Source of the DNA: a virus
Reading direction: 5' to 3' (one strand)
DNA: 58,173 bases
IMG/VR virus record: IMGVR_UViG_3300025141_000105
Span: 1 to 58,173 of that record
Position numbers and translations under genes: made by a program. The notes beneath the pieces were generated by a model that had not been told where the DNA came from, ran no database searches, and saw only the letters and a list, made by a program, of their open reading frames with translations. Shown in pieces: positions 33,276 to 44,167 of the stretch (its first letter is position 1; each line of letters opens with the position of its first letter).

Positions 33276-35237
33276 TTATTTGTTATCTGTTCCTGTGTTC
33301 CCCTGGTTACTCATTAATCCTTCTATTGTATTGTAAAGATTGCTTGTATTGTTTCTGTTTAAAAGAGAGCTGCCGCTTCCTCCAAATCCAGACATAAGGT
33401 TTGTAAATGCAGCTGATGTAAATGTAGCTGCTGCTTTCTTATTAGCTACCTGTCTTTCCATGTCTTCAGCTCTTTCTTTTTCTGTTTGTTGTATATCAAA
33501 ATTCTCTTTAAACATCATAAGCTTTTCATACTTCTCTTGATTCTTTGATTGTAGTTCAGAATCTTTAGCAGCATAATCTAATAATGCAGACGATCTTTGA
33601 GCGTCTAATATACCAGAAGACGCTAAGAACCTTGCTCTTTGACCTCCAGAACCTCTAACTGCATTCTCTAATCCTTTTTGATAAGCACCATCCATTTCTT
33701 TTTGAATCACCCTAGCTTGATCAGGATGAAATCCTTTCTTAGCAATCTCTCTACTTTGTCTAAGATGCTGCATAAACATAGGTGATAGTTGTGCGCTTGC
33801 ATGAGGCTTTACTTCTTTCATAGCCTCTTTCAATCCTTTCTTACCCATCACGTAAGATATAATACCTCCTGGACCTCCAACGTAATCTAACACTTTACCA
33901 GCACCTTCAAATAATGCTTTACCAGCATTACCTAGTTGATTCATTCTATAGTTAGAATCAATTGTAGAGTCTTCTGTTTCTGTTATAGCATCTTCTTCTT
34001 CTGCTGATGGTTCTACAACATCTTCTGTAGTAGTTTCAACTACTGGAGTTTCTATTATCTGTGTTTGATCAGTATTTTCATCAACAACATTATAAACAAT
34101 ATCCTCTTCCTTATCATCACTTAAAGAGCTTGGTAGTATAGGTGTTGTTTTACTTTCTTCTATATCTATAGTGCCATCAGGTAGCAAAATGTTTTGATTA
34201 TACCCTTGTTGTACTGGGCTAATATCATAATCCCTCCAGTCTTGTTTAGTTAATAATTTTACTCTATTACCACTTTCCTCTTTTTCTTTTCTTGCTTTTG
34301 CTATTTGATTTATTAAATCTTGTGGTGGTTCTTCTTTAGCGTCAATATATCCTTTTAGTTCTTTTTCTAATCTGGATTGTTCTTCTCTTGCATTGTTTTC
34401 TGAATTAACATAATTGTTTAATTCTTTTTTATACAAATCTTCTTTAAGTATGTTTTCTTTCTTTGTAAGATCTTTTATTAATTCATTTTTTCTTTTTGCA
34501 AGGTCATTATATTCTTTTGTTCCCTTACTAAAAGACTTTAAGTTTTTTTCTATAATACTTAATTCTTTAAAAGCATCTTGATTATCTTCTAAGTATTTTA
34601 AGTATTCGTCTCTACCAGATATTCTATCTAAAACATCTTTTCTGTATTTCTTTTTACTTGTCTCTTTAGATTCTCCCTCTACCTTAATCTCTGGCAATAG
34701 ACCAGGCATCTCTTCTTCTTCTTTTTCTCTATAAGGACTTTTACCTTCTTCTGCTAATTCTTGCTCTTCTTTGGTTGGAGCTTTTTCAGTAACAATTATT
34801 TCGTCATTATCCTCGTTAAAGCTAATTATATTTAAATTATCAATTCTTTTTTGTATTGCCTTTGAAGATTGATCCTTAGGATTTTCAAAGTTTTTCATAA
34901 AATCCTCTGTAGCTGCCGCTTTATCTTTATAGCTTTTATTAAGGTAAGCCTGTCCTTCTGGTTCTGATAAAGCAAAATCTATTTGTCCCTTCCAATTTGT
35001 TTTCCAATCAGGCACCGCTTCTAAAAACGCTTTTTTTCTTGTTTTGTATGTATGTTGAAAAAGACCTATGCCTTTATTTTTTACATCTCCCATTTCAACT
35101 GCATCAGAATAAAAAAGTGATTCAGTTTGTATATTGGCAATAATTCCCAAGGCTTTGTTCTTGGTCATATTAGGTTTAGTCATTAAATAATTATAAACCT
35201 CTTTTATTGATACTTTATTTTTTCCTGGTAATGCCAT
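33276..35237 (-). CDS. Ejected virion protein with N-terminal lysozyme-like domain (653 aa)
   Basis: I choose the ATG at 35237 (MALPGKNKVS), which overlaps the upstream stop as TAATG; an in-frame ATG at 35261 would add 8 residues inside the preceding gene. Residues about 5-140 match the phage tail-lysozyme pattern: NKALGIIANIQTESLF, then GIGLFQHTYKTRKKAF and WKGQIDFALSE, with Glu in IQTES as the likely catalytic acid. A long Lys/Glu coiled-coil region (about 190-340), an acidic linker and a Gly-rich membrane-prone segment follow. It probably opens peptidoglycan during DNA entry. Confidence 0.75.
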   Translation of the reverse strand: MALPGKNKVSIKEVYNYLMTKPNMTKNKALGIIANIQTESLFYSDAVEMGDVKNKGIGLFQHTYKTRKKAFLEAVPDWKTNWKGQIDFALSEPEGQAYLNKSYKDKAAATEDFMKNFENPKDQSSKAIQKRIDNLNIISFNEDNDEIIVTEKAPTKEEQELAEEGKSPYREKEEEEMPGLLPEIKVEGESKETSKKKYRKDVLDRISGRDEYLKYLEDNQDAFKELSIIEKNLKSFSKGTKEYNDLAKRKNELIKDLTKKENILKEDLYKKELNNYVNSENNAREEQSRLEKELKGYIDAKEEPPQDLINQIAKARKEKEESGNRVKLLTKQDWRDYDISPVQQGYNQNILLPDGTIDIEESKTTPILPSSLSDDKEEDIVYNVVDENTDQTQIIETPVVETTTEDVVEPSAEEEDAITETEDSTIDSNYRMNQLGNAGKALFEGAGKVLDYVGGPGGIISYVMGKKGLKEAMKEVKPHASAQLSPMFMQHLRQSREIAKKGFHPDQARVIQKEMDGAYQKGLENAVRGSGGQRARFLASSGILDAQRSSALLDYAAKDSELQSKNQEKYEKLMMFKENFDIQQTEKERAEDMERQVANKKAAATFTSAAFTNLMSGFGGSGSSLLNRNNTSNLYNTIEGLMSNQGNTGTDNK

Positions 35238-37288
35238 TATGCCATTCCGTTTGATTCCCACTTCTTCATATTATTGTAGGCTGTCATAGCTATCTCTCTA
35301 TCAGTCATAGTTGGTTTAAATTGATCTGTTGCATGATCATATACACCAGCACCTTTCTTAACTTTAAATTTAAGCTTACCACCTTTAGCGTAGATGTTAC
35401 CTTCTTTATCTACAGGCATTGGATTCCCACCATGTGTTTCAGGTCCAGGCGTTATTAATCTTTGGCTCATTGCTCTTCTAATTGGAGCAGCAGCAGCTCT
35501 ATAGTTTCCAGCTTCTAAAGCTTTTTCTACTTTAGCTTGGTCATTAACAATTAATTCATTGCCTGTAAATTCAGCAACAATATCTTCTGTTTTTCCTCCT
35601 GCATAATATTTATACTTCATTCCTTGTGCAGCGTAATCTGTTTCTTCTAAAACATTTTCAGCTAAAAAATCGCTTTCTTTAAATCCTGTCCAGTCACCTG
35701 AAACAAGATTCTTTTTAGTTTTATTTCCAGGGTTTATGGTTGGGCCTTTAATATTTGACATTACTTGCTCGCCACCTCTTACTGGTAATTGTGAAACAGC
35801 TTGTCTTTTTTGATCATAACCTTTAAAATTTTCAGGCATTGCAAAAGTTGGACCTTCATTACCACCTCCTCCAAATAAACCTTCTATAAAATTTATACCT
35901 TCTTGTGCTAGATACCCTAATGGACTTAAAATTCCTTCTCCTAACGGCATAAGGTAATCAAACCCTAAAGTTTTTACACCATCTAACGTGCCTTCAATTA
36001 CATTTCCAAACATGTCAGTAGCACCTTCCATTATAGGCTCTGCAACATCATGGATTCCTTCCATTACTGGATCAATAACATTACCAGCTGCATCAAAAAC
36101 TGGATCTAAAACAGGAACAACAATATCGCTCACCCCACTTCCTATATCACTTGCAACATCTCCAGCTCCTTGAAGTGCGTCTATACCAGTGCTTACAGCT
36201 GTATCAATACCTCCAGTTACAACATCACCAACACCTCCAACAACATCAGACACAACACCACCAACACCTCCAACAATATCAGATAGAACGTTTAATGGAT
36301 TACCATATCCGTATTCATGTAGTCCTGTATTGGGATTTATAGTTCCGCTACCACCTAAAGATTTTAGCAAAGCAGCTTCTTGTGGGTTTATATGAGCTAG
36401 CATAGTATCACCATTTCTACCAGCTTTAGCTATTTTATTTAATTCTTGTGGAGAAAACTTCATTCCTTCAGCAGCCATATATCTATTGCTGTAGTTTCCT
36501 CCGTATTGATTTGAGTATTGTGATTGTGTGTCCATATGCATTTGTTGATTATATTTTGCTAATTGTTCGTCTCTATAATCTTCTACTATATCTGCTCTTT
36601 CTTCGTATTGTTTAGTTTGCTCATCTCCTATTTCTCTCGCTACTTTTTCATTTGCTCTTCTAGCTTTCTTCTTTCTTCTTTTATTATTCCACCAAGAAAA
36701 TGCCAATGCTGCTAACATAACATAAGGGTTTACACCTCCTGCTCCTAATTTCATAGCAGACCCTCCAGCAAATTTACCTGTAAGAAATTTAGATGCCTGA
36801 TGTGCAGCCATCATATTAGATGCTGTACCTCCCCATTTTTCTTGATCTGTAAAGGTATAAGGATTGTTGTCTGTACCAAATGCACTATATACTGCAGCTG
36901 CAGGGGCTAAGTTAAAGCTTTGCATAGAAGCGTTCATACTTGCTGGATTAGTAGCATTTACTATTCCTGTTCCTACGTCTGCGAGATATGGACTAACCTT
37001 ATCAGCTATTGTATATGCTTGCAACCCCTTAGCTCCTTTCATTAATAATTGATCTTGACCAGATAAACCGCTTGTTAAATCAGAATACATTTGCCTTTCA
37101 TCTTGTATAGGGGCTGCTTGATTAGCTAAGTCTCTATAACTAAAATCTGTATATGCTCTTGATGAATAAGGATTAACTCCTCCAGTTTTAATATTAGTAA
37201 GATTATTTCCTTTATTGGCAAAGTTAGGAGTTATACCAGTTCCTTGTAACTGCTCCATTGCTTTCATTATATTTTGATATCCTGACAT
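35237..37288 (-). CDS. Ejected membrane-active virion protein (683 aa)
   Basis: 683 residues. One hydrophobic segment (VNPYVMLAALAFSWW, about 190-205) is followed by a very basic KKKARRANEK stretch. Residues about 330-480 form a striking Gly/Val/Asp-rich amphipathic series (IVGGVGGVVSDVVGGVGDVV and onward), as in membrane-disrupting or channel-forming peptides. DTMLAHINPQEAALLKSLGG (about 298-317) looks like a conserved folded motif. Together with the next two genes it likely forms the ejection channel or cargo. No enzyme motif. Confidence 0.65.
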   Translation of the reverse strand: MSGYQNIMKAMEQLQGTGITPNFANKGNNLTNIKTGGVNPYSSRAYTDFSYRDLANQAAPIQDERQMYSDLTSGLSGQDQLLMKGAKGLQAYTIADKVSPYLADVGTGIVNATNPASMNASMQSFNLAPAAAVYSAFGTDNNPYTFTDQEKWGGTASNMMAAHQASKFLTGKFAGGSAMKLGAGGVNPYVMLAALAFSWWNNKRRKKKARRANEKVAREIGDEQTKQYEERADIVEDYRDEQLAKYNQQMHMDTQSQYSNQYGGNYSNRYMAAEGMKFSPQELNKIAKAGRNGDTMLAHINPQEAALLKSLGGSGTINPNTGLHEYGYGNPLNVLSDIVGGVGGVVSDVVGGVGDVVTGGIDTAVSTGIDALQGAGDVASDIGSGVSDIVVPVLDPVFDAAGNVIDPVMEGIHDVAEPIMEGATDMFGNVIEGTLDGVKTLGFDYLMPLGEGILSPLGYLAQEGINFIEGLFGGGGNEGPTFAMPENFKGYDQKRQAVSQLPVRGGEQVMSNIKGPTINPGNKTKKNLVSGDWTGFKESDFLAENVLEETDYAAQGMKYKYYAGGKTEDIVAEFTGNELIVNDQAKVEKALEAGNYRAAAAPIRRAMSQRLITPGPETHGGNPMPVDKEGNIYAKGGKLKFKVKKGAGVYDHATDQFKPTMTDREIAMTAYNNMKKWESNGMA

Positions 37289-37296
37289 AGCTTTAT

Positions 37297-40200
37297 TTAT
37301 AGTTGTTTACGGTACTTTGCAAGTATTGCAAAGATATTAAATTTTTCTGTAGTATTTGCAGAGTATTTGATTTTTGACCAAGTGCCTCTAGTTCTACCTT
37401 TACTTTTATCAGTTCTTAATGGTGTTTTTAATACTCCGTCAATATATTTACTAGCTTTTAATCCTATAATCTCTATCCAATCAACTTCGTATGTTCCCGT
37501 ACTAGAATCTAAATCTATCCTTATTTGTTCAATTCTAGCATCATCCCATTCTGCTGAATCACTCATATCCCATTCTAAAATTACAAAATCAAGATCTATT
37601 CCCCCTACAATATCTACCCCATTAGCATCTTGTCCAAAATCACCTGTTCCTGGAGGCTCAGGTATGTGTGCTTTTCTTGCAGAACTTTCAACGTAAGTTA
37701 ATGGTGTTCCTACAAGAGATCTTTTAATATCAGTACCTGTCCAAAAAATATCTCCTTGCCAACTTCCAATCTCAGTTCTTTTAACACGCATTCTAACTTT
37801 GTTATTATACTTTCCAACGAAACCTCTATCATCTGGCCTTAATTGATCTCCTCCACCTTGATTAAATCCATATTTATTATTAGGACTTCTAAACGATGAC
37901 CAAGATCCACTAGATCCGTCTCCTTGATAATCTAATGTTAATGTAGAACCAAAAGAAGATGTCATAATTATATCTCCTATTTGCCATTGACCTGCCGCAG
38001 ATCCACTTACTCTTCTACCATGCATACTACCAGTACCAGATAATGGAGTGGAATTACCAGCAGTTGAATCCCAAACTATTATGCTCCCTGTCCATATTTC
38101 TACTCCTGCTCGTACTTGAATTACATCTATATTTGTATTATGCCAATTTGGATATCCAGCCATAGCAGTAAACAATGCTTCATCACAGAAAAAATACTTC
38201 CCATTATTTGTAGCGGTATGATGAACACTTGTAACCCCAACTGTTAATCCTGTATTTATTATAGATCCTTCAGTAGCCCAAGCGGTTCCATCATAAAAAT
38301 ACCAACCTTCAGAACTGTCATTAAAATCCCATCTTCTATTAATTACAATTTGTTCTTTTTCATCAATAGTAATGGTTTTATCGTGTATAGTTGAATATGC
38401 AGATACATTGTCTATAGAAGTATCTGTAATATATTTTATGTCAGTGAAGGGAATGTTAGCAGGTCTTATAATAATTTCAGCATTATCAAATATCTTTGCA
38501 TCAGAAGCTTCAGAATTAACTACTTTTACTATATATGATTCATGAGCGTAATCTTTAGAGTCATAAGTTTTAACCTTAGCGGTTACATCATCATTTACGT
38601 CGTTGATATTTGCCTGTGTTTCGGTGGTTATATAACCTATTTTTTCTCCAAAGAAATGTGTTTTTTTACCTTTGTCATGCTTATCCCAAATCCATAATCT
38701 TAAAGGATTAACTCTAAAATCTATATAACTACTACTATCATTTGAACCAGCTTGATTATAAGAGCCGTGAGTATTTCTATAACTCCAGTTTTGTATTTCG
38801 TAAGCACTTAATTGATTTTCAGGACATAAAATAAATGCTCCTTGCGCGCCTGTAAGCCATTGTGGAGGAGCTACAGTGTATTTAGAAGTAAATGCATTTA
38901 TACCTTCGTTATATACTAATGTTTCAGAGTGAGATATAGGCTGTCCATCTGTAGTGCTACCCATTGAATGTAAATTTTCTGGATTTGCAAAAACCCTTCT
39001 GGTAGTTCCAGATGCACTATTGTGAAAAGTTACCATTAACTCTTTATTAGTATAATCAAATATTGAATTAATACCTATAAATTTTAATGGATTATCCCCC
39101 TTATAATTTCTTCCAATTTTTTCCTTACTATTTATATCAGTTGTATAAATACCATGCCATACATCTGTATTAGAGGGATGGATTGTGCTTGCGGTTCCAA
39201 AAAGAGCCCCACTTCCACTATCAAGAGTACAAATCTTTTTAGATATCATTTCCCAATGCTTAGTAATATATCTTAAATAGTTTCTTTGACCTAAAGCATC
39301 TCCTAAAGATACTAACTTTTCTGTATCGTATCTAAATAGTCTACCAAAATTAACATCAACAAAATACAATGCTTTTTCACTAGCAGCTACACTAAACCTA
39401 TGCCTAGTTCCATACTTAGTAGATATATAAATATGATTCTCTACAGTCTCTCCTGTCCCAGTAAATAAAGAGGTTCCAGAATCATCACTTAACATAGATA
39501 GTGGATTAACTAATAATTTAGAAAAAGCACTATCTTGTAAAACATATATTTCATTTTTAAAATTAACTATTCTGTTAATCTCACCATACTGACCTTCCAT
39601 ATCATGAAATTGATTTATAGGGAAGATTCTAAATGCATCTGAGTTTTGACCTAATATCTTTGTATTTGAATATGCTATTTCATAAGGTAAATCTAAGTTA
39701 TCACAACTTTCATCTTCATCTACCATTAAAGCAGATTTAATTGTATTCTCTTGTGAGTAAACAGAATTGTACAACCAATCATTACTAAAAGGAGCTGTAT
39801 TCATATCTTTACCAACTACTGTATCTCCATTGTTAAGATTTAATCCACTTCTCATGTCAGTGTTAACATAAGACTCTACAGGAAATACTTTAAACCTAAC
39901 CATAGATTTTTTCATATATGGTGCAGATGTTTTTTGATGAGAATATAAATTTACAAAAGTATCACCACCAAATACTTGTGATAAATGGCCTTGAAATGCT
40001 CCTGGAGTATCGTTAGGAGCAATTGGTACTTCATGAAAATTACCACACGGTATGTATCTAGTTTTTTCAATCGCTCCTTTAGTGTAACCACCATAAGGAG
40101 TTACTTTTCTAACAATAGAACATAAGAATTGATGAGCATGATAACCTTTCCATTTGTCATTACAATTTGTTCCGCTAGAGCCTAAACATGATGAATTTAA

Positions 40201-43200
40201 GTATTTTGTAAGAATAGTCATCCAATGTGTTTTTTCCCACTTTTCTCCAGTCGGCCCAGCAGTGTCTGATCCGCCATTCCAAGAACCATAATCATATATA
40301 AGAGATAAGTCGTAAGGAGCAAACCATCCACTGTGATCCATTTTTTCTTCACCATTACTAGTATGGTTAATATCAAAGTATGTGTCAAGGTCACCAGGAC
40401 CTGTTTTTCTAACTTCGGTAACCTTAGTGTTTAATTCAATTAATATACTTCTTAAACCCATCTGCATTGTTGATACAGTGTCGTATGTATAATCTTTCTT
40501 TTGTTTTGCTTCTGTCCATCCAGAAACTGGAGCGGCATTATTAACTCCTACTGTTTTTGCAAGATGAGCATGTACTCCAGCCCAAACTTTATAATTCCAT
40601 TTACCATCTGAGGTAGTTTTAGTTTTTACATATCCTAATGTATTATTAGAAAAACCATGAACCCTGCCCTTATCAACCCTTCTACTTTTCTTAAAAAATC
40701 CAGAAGGTACGATTTCACCATCACTTAATTCTTTAGCTGCTGATATTGGTAAGTACCAACCTTGTGAAGATGGTCTTGCCCCTTCATTATTACCAATGTA
40801 TTTACCACCTGCATATGCGCCTCCAGTAATTTCCATACCTATACCATAATAAGGATCAAAACAATAGTATTTAGCTATTAAAATTCCGTAATCTTCATTT
40901 ATTTCTCTTCTTGATGCAAAGGCTAATCCATCTTGAGCTGTTTTATCTACATATTTTGGAGTCCACAGAGGAGTGTCTCCATAATTCGCGCTTGAGTATC
41001 CAGAAACATTTGTCCAATACATCCCAGCGGCAACGTGATTTGAACCTGAATGTCCATATCTTAGGTTGTCAGTTAGCTTTAAAACACTATCTATTCTTAG
41101 AACATCTCCTTCTCTATAATTATAAGGTCTAATACCAAAAGCACTATCTGGAGAATCAAGTGTAAAAATACTTCCACTCACCTCAGTTCTAGCATAATTA
41201 TTATAAGCATCACCATAATCGTCTCCTGAAGCGCTCTCCTTTCTAGTCATTTTATCAAAACCTCCAAAATAGGCACTCATTCTATAGTGCGTACCTTTAT
41301 GTCCTCCTGCATCATGAGAAGCGGGATCTGTGTGATTAGGTACTGGATAAGATTTTAATTGCCATTGATTAGTATATTGGGCTTTACGAGATTCCATTTC
41401 TGGCCAATAAAATACCTTGCCTTCTGTATTCCCTCCTGTAGTTGCCTTTCCAGCACTAACACCAGTACCATAATAAGCATAATAACTATTTTCAGCTAAT
41501 CCTAAATAACCATTTAAATATGTATTGTATTCAGGTTGTTCTGTTTGTGTTGGATCAGTTGGTGTCTCTGTATCTTGTCGGTTATAAGCATTTACAAATA
41601 CAGGGTCATCATCAAAAGCACTATTGTCTTCATTTGAAAATTCTGTTGCATCATAACCGTCTTCTAGGTCTAATGTAGCATCTCCATATTGTATTGTTTG
41701 ATTTAATAATCCTTGCTGAACTATACCTCTATCATCTTCTGTTCTTATTGCTCTTACAACTCTAAAGCCAGATATTTTTGCACAAGTTTCACTAGGTATT
41801 CTAAATTCAAAATTAACAAACATATCTAAAAGATAATGATTATCATCTTTATTTTGCATATACATATGCCAGGGATAATTCCAAGTTGTTGTATACATAG
41901 GAGCATTTGTTAATGCTTTTCTTAAATTTGAAGAAGCCGTATTTGCACCTGGAGAAGATGGGGTAAACCCACCATTTAAACCATCATTAGGAAGCATTCC
42001 TTGTTGCTCGCCATTAAACTTTACGTAGGCTGCTAAGTTTTTAGTAGAGTTGGGATGTCTCGCTGAAAACCATTCTACATCAACAGGAGGAACAACATGC
42101 CCATAGACATAAGATAAGCGATGGTCTTGCGCGTATTTACTAGAACCTAACAATTTATATGATAATAATTGACTTGTTGTTTTATAAGGAGAGTAATCAT
42201 TATCGGTTACACGTAATTGTCTTAAGATATCATGCTGTTGAGGTGTTTCTATATCTCCTATCCACAACACATTCCCTGGAGCTCCTGTCAAATCATATAC
42301 TTGCACACCAAACCTATAAGTCTCTCCTCTTTGGTATCCTCTTTTGTTACCAGCAACATGCGGATCTTTTGATCCTCCTAAAGACATAGATGTTTTAAAT
42401 ACAGTGTCTCTTTGTGTAGTAGCACTCACAGTATTACCATCTCCTGGAAAATCTTGAAAATCAGTTCTTAAATCTTCTTGAGCTGCAGTTGCTGATATAT
42501 AAGGTGATGAACTTGTGTTTTTAGTTTGATCTGCAATTCTTTCTTTCAATCCAAAAGTAACTCTACACCCTCCAAGCGCACTAGTGTTGTAATTAAAGCT
42601 CTCACCACCTAAAGTCATTCTATCAGACAAGTATCTATATTCTTGCCTATTTTTTACTATTCCTGAAAGACCTGCACCTCTTGCAGATTGTCTTGCAATC
42701 CACATAGGCCTGCCATACTCTCCATCATACTGTAAATGAGGGTACGATGCTATAGGGTAATAATCTATTCCTATTAATTTCCCATAACCACATGTAAAGC
42801 CATTAGCGTCTGTATCTCCGTCTGATATTTCTGTAGGATTTGCCAAGGTACCTGTGTAGTGTTTAACTTCTGTATCATTAGTAGTAAGCATTGCATCATT
42901 ATAAGTACCATCAAGAATACGCCACCTCATCACTTTAACATTCCATTCTTTTTCAGATATCCAATTTTTCTTTTCTTTTAGATTAGCAGCAAATAAAATA
43001 TTATCTTTAATGGCTATATCTTTACATACATCCCAAGTGTTTGATTCAATTAAAATTTCTTCTAATCCTTGTGTGATTTCTGAGTTCCAATTAGTATGCA
43101 TAAAGCTTGCAGTACTTCCGTTTATTGAGACACTGTCTACTAAAGCAACTCTTGGAGCTTGATTTAATGAGTCGTAAAATAAAGCATACATTTCTATTTG

Positions 43201-44166
43201 GTCAAAGTCTTGATCACAATCATATACCTTTAAAGCAAATCCTTGCGTTCCTAAGTTTCCTCTTGGCCCCCCTCCATAAGTTACAGAACTACTAAAAGAT
43301 TGATCTGAAACATGGTATAAATTACTTAATGGTGAGAATGTTGTCTCTCCTCCATTTTCAGAAATGTATTTAAATGTATATTGATAAACCCCTACTGGTA
43401 ATGAGCCGTGTAGGGTTCTGTCTAGAACTGGTTGTGAAGGAGTCATGATAGGCGTTATATCAAGAGACTCAATAGTTAATTGATGTAATTCAGGTTGTTT
43501 TATATTTAGCGTCTTTAGAGAATTAACATTATCTGTCCAGTATATTCTAGAAATACAATGATTCTCTATCATTGCCTCAACACGAACAGGAATATCTTGC
43601 TTCATTCCTAAGTCTGGATAATTTTCATCGCTTTTTTTATAACAAACCCTTAAATCTGTTACTTTAGTAACTTCAAAATCCTTATTAAAGTCAACTAACA
43701 AAAATATAGTTCTATCTGTATTTTCTAGGAGCATGTTTGCTGGGTCTCCATTACTATATACATTATTTCTATTGTATTCAAATTTACCAACAATGATTAG
43801 TAATATTTGATCTGCATAAGAAACATGGCCCACTATAGAGCATCTATTATCTATTTTTATATTGGTGGCTACGTCTATATTTGGCCCTCTATCATAAAAT
43901 GTTGGATAATTATTATTAATCCCTTGATCTACAGGTATAGATATAGGATAATCTGCCAAATCAACAAATAAACTATTACCTTCTATATTTTCTACTGTAA
44001 ATGTATCTCCCTCTGCATTGGTTAATCTAATGTTTTGTGCATCTGCATAACTTCCTTTTAATTGAAAGTGAGGATCTAAATCACTAACCATTCCATGTGT
44101 AAATCCTTGTGGTTTTGAAAATCCTGCGTTTTCAGAAGTATTTTTAGGTTGTTCTTTTTTTGCCAT
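37297..44166 (-). CDS. Tail hub/muzzle-like protein (2289 aa)
   Basis: 2289 residues. The N-terminus GFTHGMVSDLDPHFQLKGSYADAQNIRLTNAEG matches the opening of the large tail-stabilisation/muzzle proteins of crAss-like and P22-type podoviruses (G...D.dp..l..gsY.da.N.r). The long beta-rich body holds many Trp/Tyr/Gly strands. A C-terminal jelly-roll-like region (about 1940-2200, RWDFNDSSEGWYFYDG) may bind carbohydrate, and the final RTRGTWSKIKYSANTTEKFNI is again typical of the family. It probably closes the tail tip and contacts the cell surface. Confidence 0.65.
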   Translation of the reverse strand: MAKKEQPKNTSENAGFSKPQGFTHGMVSDLDPHFQLKGSYADAQNIRLTNAEGDTFTVENIEGNSLFVDLADYPISIPVDQGINNNYPTFYDRGPNIDVATNIKIDNRCSIVGHVSYADQILLIIVGKFEYNRNNVYSNGDPANMLLENTDRTIFLLVDFNKDFEVTKVTDLRVCYKKSDENYPDLGMKQDIPVRVEAMIENHCISRIYWTDNVNSLKTLNIKQPELHQLTIESLDITPIMTPSQPVLDRTLHGSLPVGVYQYTFKYISENGGETTFSPLSNLYHVSDQSFSSSVTYGGGPRGNLGTQGFALKVYDCDQDFDQIEMYALFYDSLNQAPRVALVDSVSINGSTASFMHTNWNSEITQGLEEILIESNTWDVCKDIAIKDNILFAANLKEKKNWISEKEWNVKVMRWRILDGTYNDAMLTTNDTEVKHYTGTLANPTEISDGDTDANGFTCGYGKLIGIDYYPIASYPHLQYDGEYGRPMWIARQSARGAGLSGIVKNRQEYRYLSDRMTLGGESFNYNTSALGGCRVTFGLKERIADQTKNTSSSPYISATAAQEDLRTDFQDFPGDGNTVSATTQRDTVFKTSMSLGGSKDPHVAGNKRGYQRGETYRFGVQVYDLTGAPGNVLWIGDIETPQQHDILRQLRVTDNDYSPYKTTSQLLSYKLLGSSKYAQDHRLSYVYGHVVPPVDVEWFSARHPNSTKNLAAYVKFNGEQQGMLPNDGLNGGFTPSSPGANTASSNLRKALTNAPMYTTTWNYPWHMYMQNKDDNHYLLDMFVNFEFRIPSETCAKISGFRVVRAIRTEDDRGIVQQGLLNQTIQYGDATLDLEDGYDATEFSNEDNSAFDDDPVFVNAYNRQDTETPTDPTQTEQPEYNTYLNGYLGLAENSYYAYYGTGVSAGKATTGGNTEGKVFYWPEMESRKAQYTNQWQLKSYPVPNHTDPASHDAGGHKGTHYRMSAYFGGFDKMTRKESASGDDYGDAYNNYARTEVSGSIFTLDSPDSAFGIRPYNYREGDVLRIDSVLKLTDNLRYGHSGSNHVAAGMYWTNVSGYSSANYGDTPLWTPKYVDKTAQDGLAFASRREINEDYGILIAKYYCFDPYYGIGMEITGGAYAGGKYIGNNEGARPSSQGWYLPISAAKELSDGEIVPSGFFKKSRRVDKGRVHGFSNNTLGYVKTKTTSDGKWNYKVWAGVHAHLAKTVGVNNAAPVSGWTEAKQKKDYTYDTVSTMQMGLRSILIELNTKVTEVRKTGPGDLDTYFDINHTSNGEEKMDHSGWFAPYDLSLIYDYGSWNGGSDTAGPTGEKWEKTHWMTILTKYLNSSCLGSSGTNCNDKWKGYHAHQFLCSIVRKVTPYGGYTKGAIEKTRYIPCGNFHEVPIAPNDTPGAFQGHLSQVFGGDTFVNLYSHQKTSAPYMKKSMVRFKVFPVESYVNTDMRSGLNLNNGDTVVGKDMNTAPFSNDWLYNSVYSQENTIKSALMVDEDESCDNLDLPYEIAYSNTKILGQNSDAFRIFPINQFHDMEGQYGEINRIVNFKNEIYVLQDSAFSKLLVNPLSMLSDDSGTSLFTGTGETVENHIYISTKYGTRHRFSVAASEKALYFVDVNFGRLFRYDTEKLVSLGDALGQRNYLRYITKHWEMISKKICTLDSGSGALFGTASTIHPSNTDVWHGIYTTDINSKEKIGRNYKGDNPLKFIGINSIFDYTNKELMVTFHNSASGTTRRVFANPENLHSMGSTTDGQPISHSETLVYNEGINAFTSKYTVAPPQWLTGAQGAFILCPENQLSAYEIQNWSYRNTHGSYNQAGSNDSSSYIDFRVNPLRLWIWDKHDKGKKTHFFGEKIGYITTETQANINDVNDDVTAKVKTYDSKDYAHESYIVKVVNSEASDAKIFDNAEIIIRPANIPFTDIKYITDTSIDNVSAYSTIHDKTITIDEKEQIVINRRWDFNDSSEGWYFYDGTAWATEGSIINTGLTVGVTSVHHTATNNGKYFFCDEALFTAMAGYPNWHNTNIDVIQVRAGVEIWTGSIIVWDSTAGNSTPLSGTGSMHGRRVSGSAAGQWQIGDIIMTSSFGSTLTLDYQGDGSSGSWSSFRSPNNKYGFNQGGGDQLRPDDRGFVGKYNNKVRMRVKRTEIGSWQGDIFWTGTDIKRSLVGTPLTYVESSARKAHIPEPPGTGDFGQDANGVDIVGGIDLDFVILEWDMSDSAEWDDARIEQIRIDLDSSTGTYEVDWIEIIGLKASKYIDGVLKTPLRTDKSKGRTRGTWSKIKYSANTTEKFNIFAILAKYRKQL

Positions 44167-44167
44167 T

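Noticed and set aside
35237-35261. ATG at 35261 as start of the lysozyme-domain protein
   Set aside because: It lies inside the preceding gene, whereas the ATG at 35237 forms the TAATG coupling seen throughout this genome.
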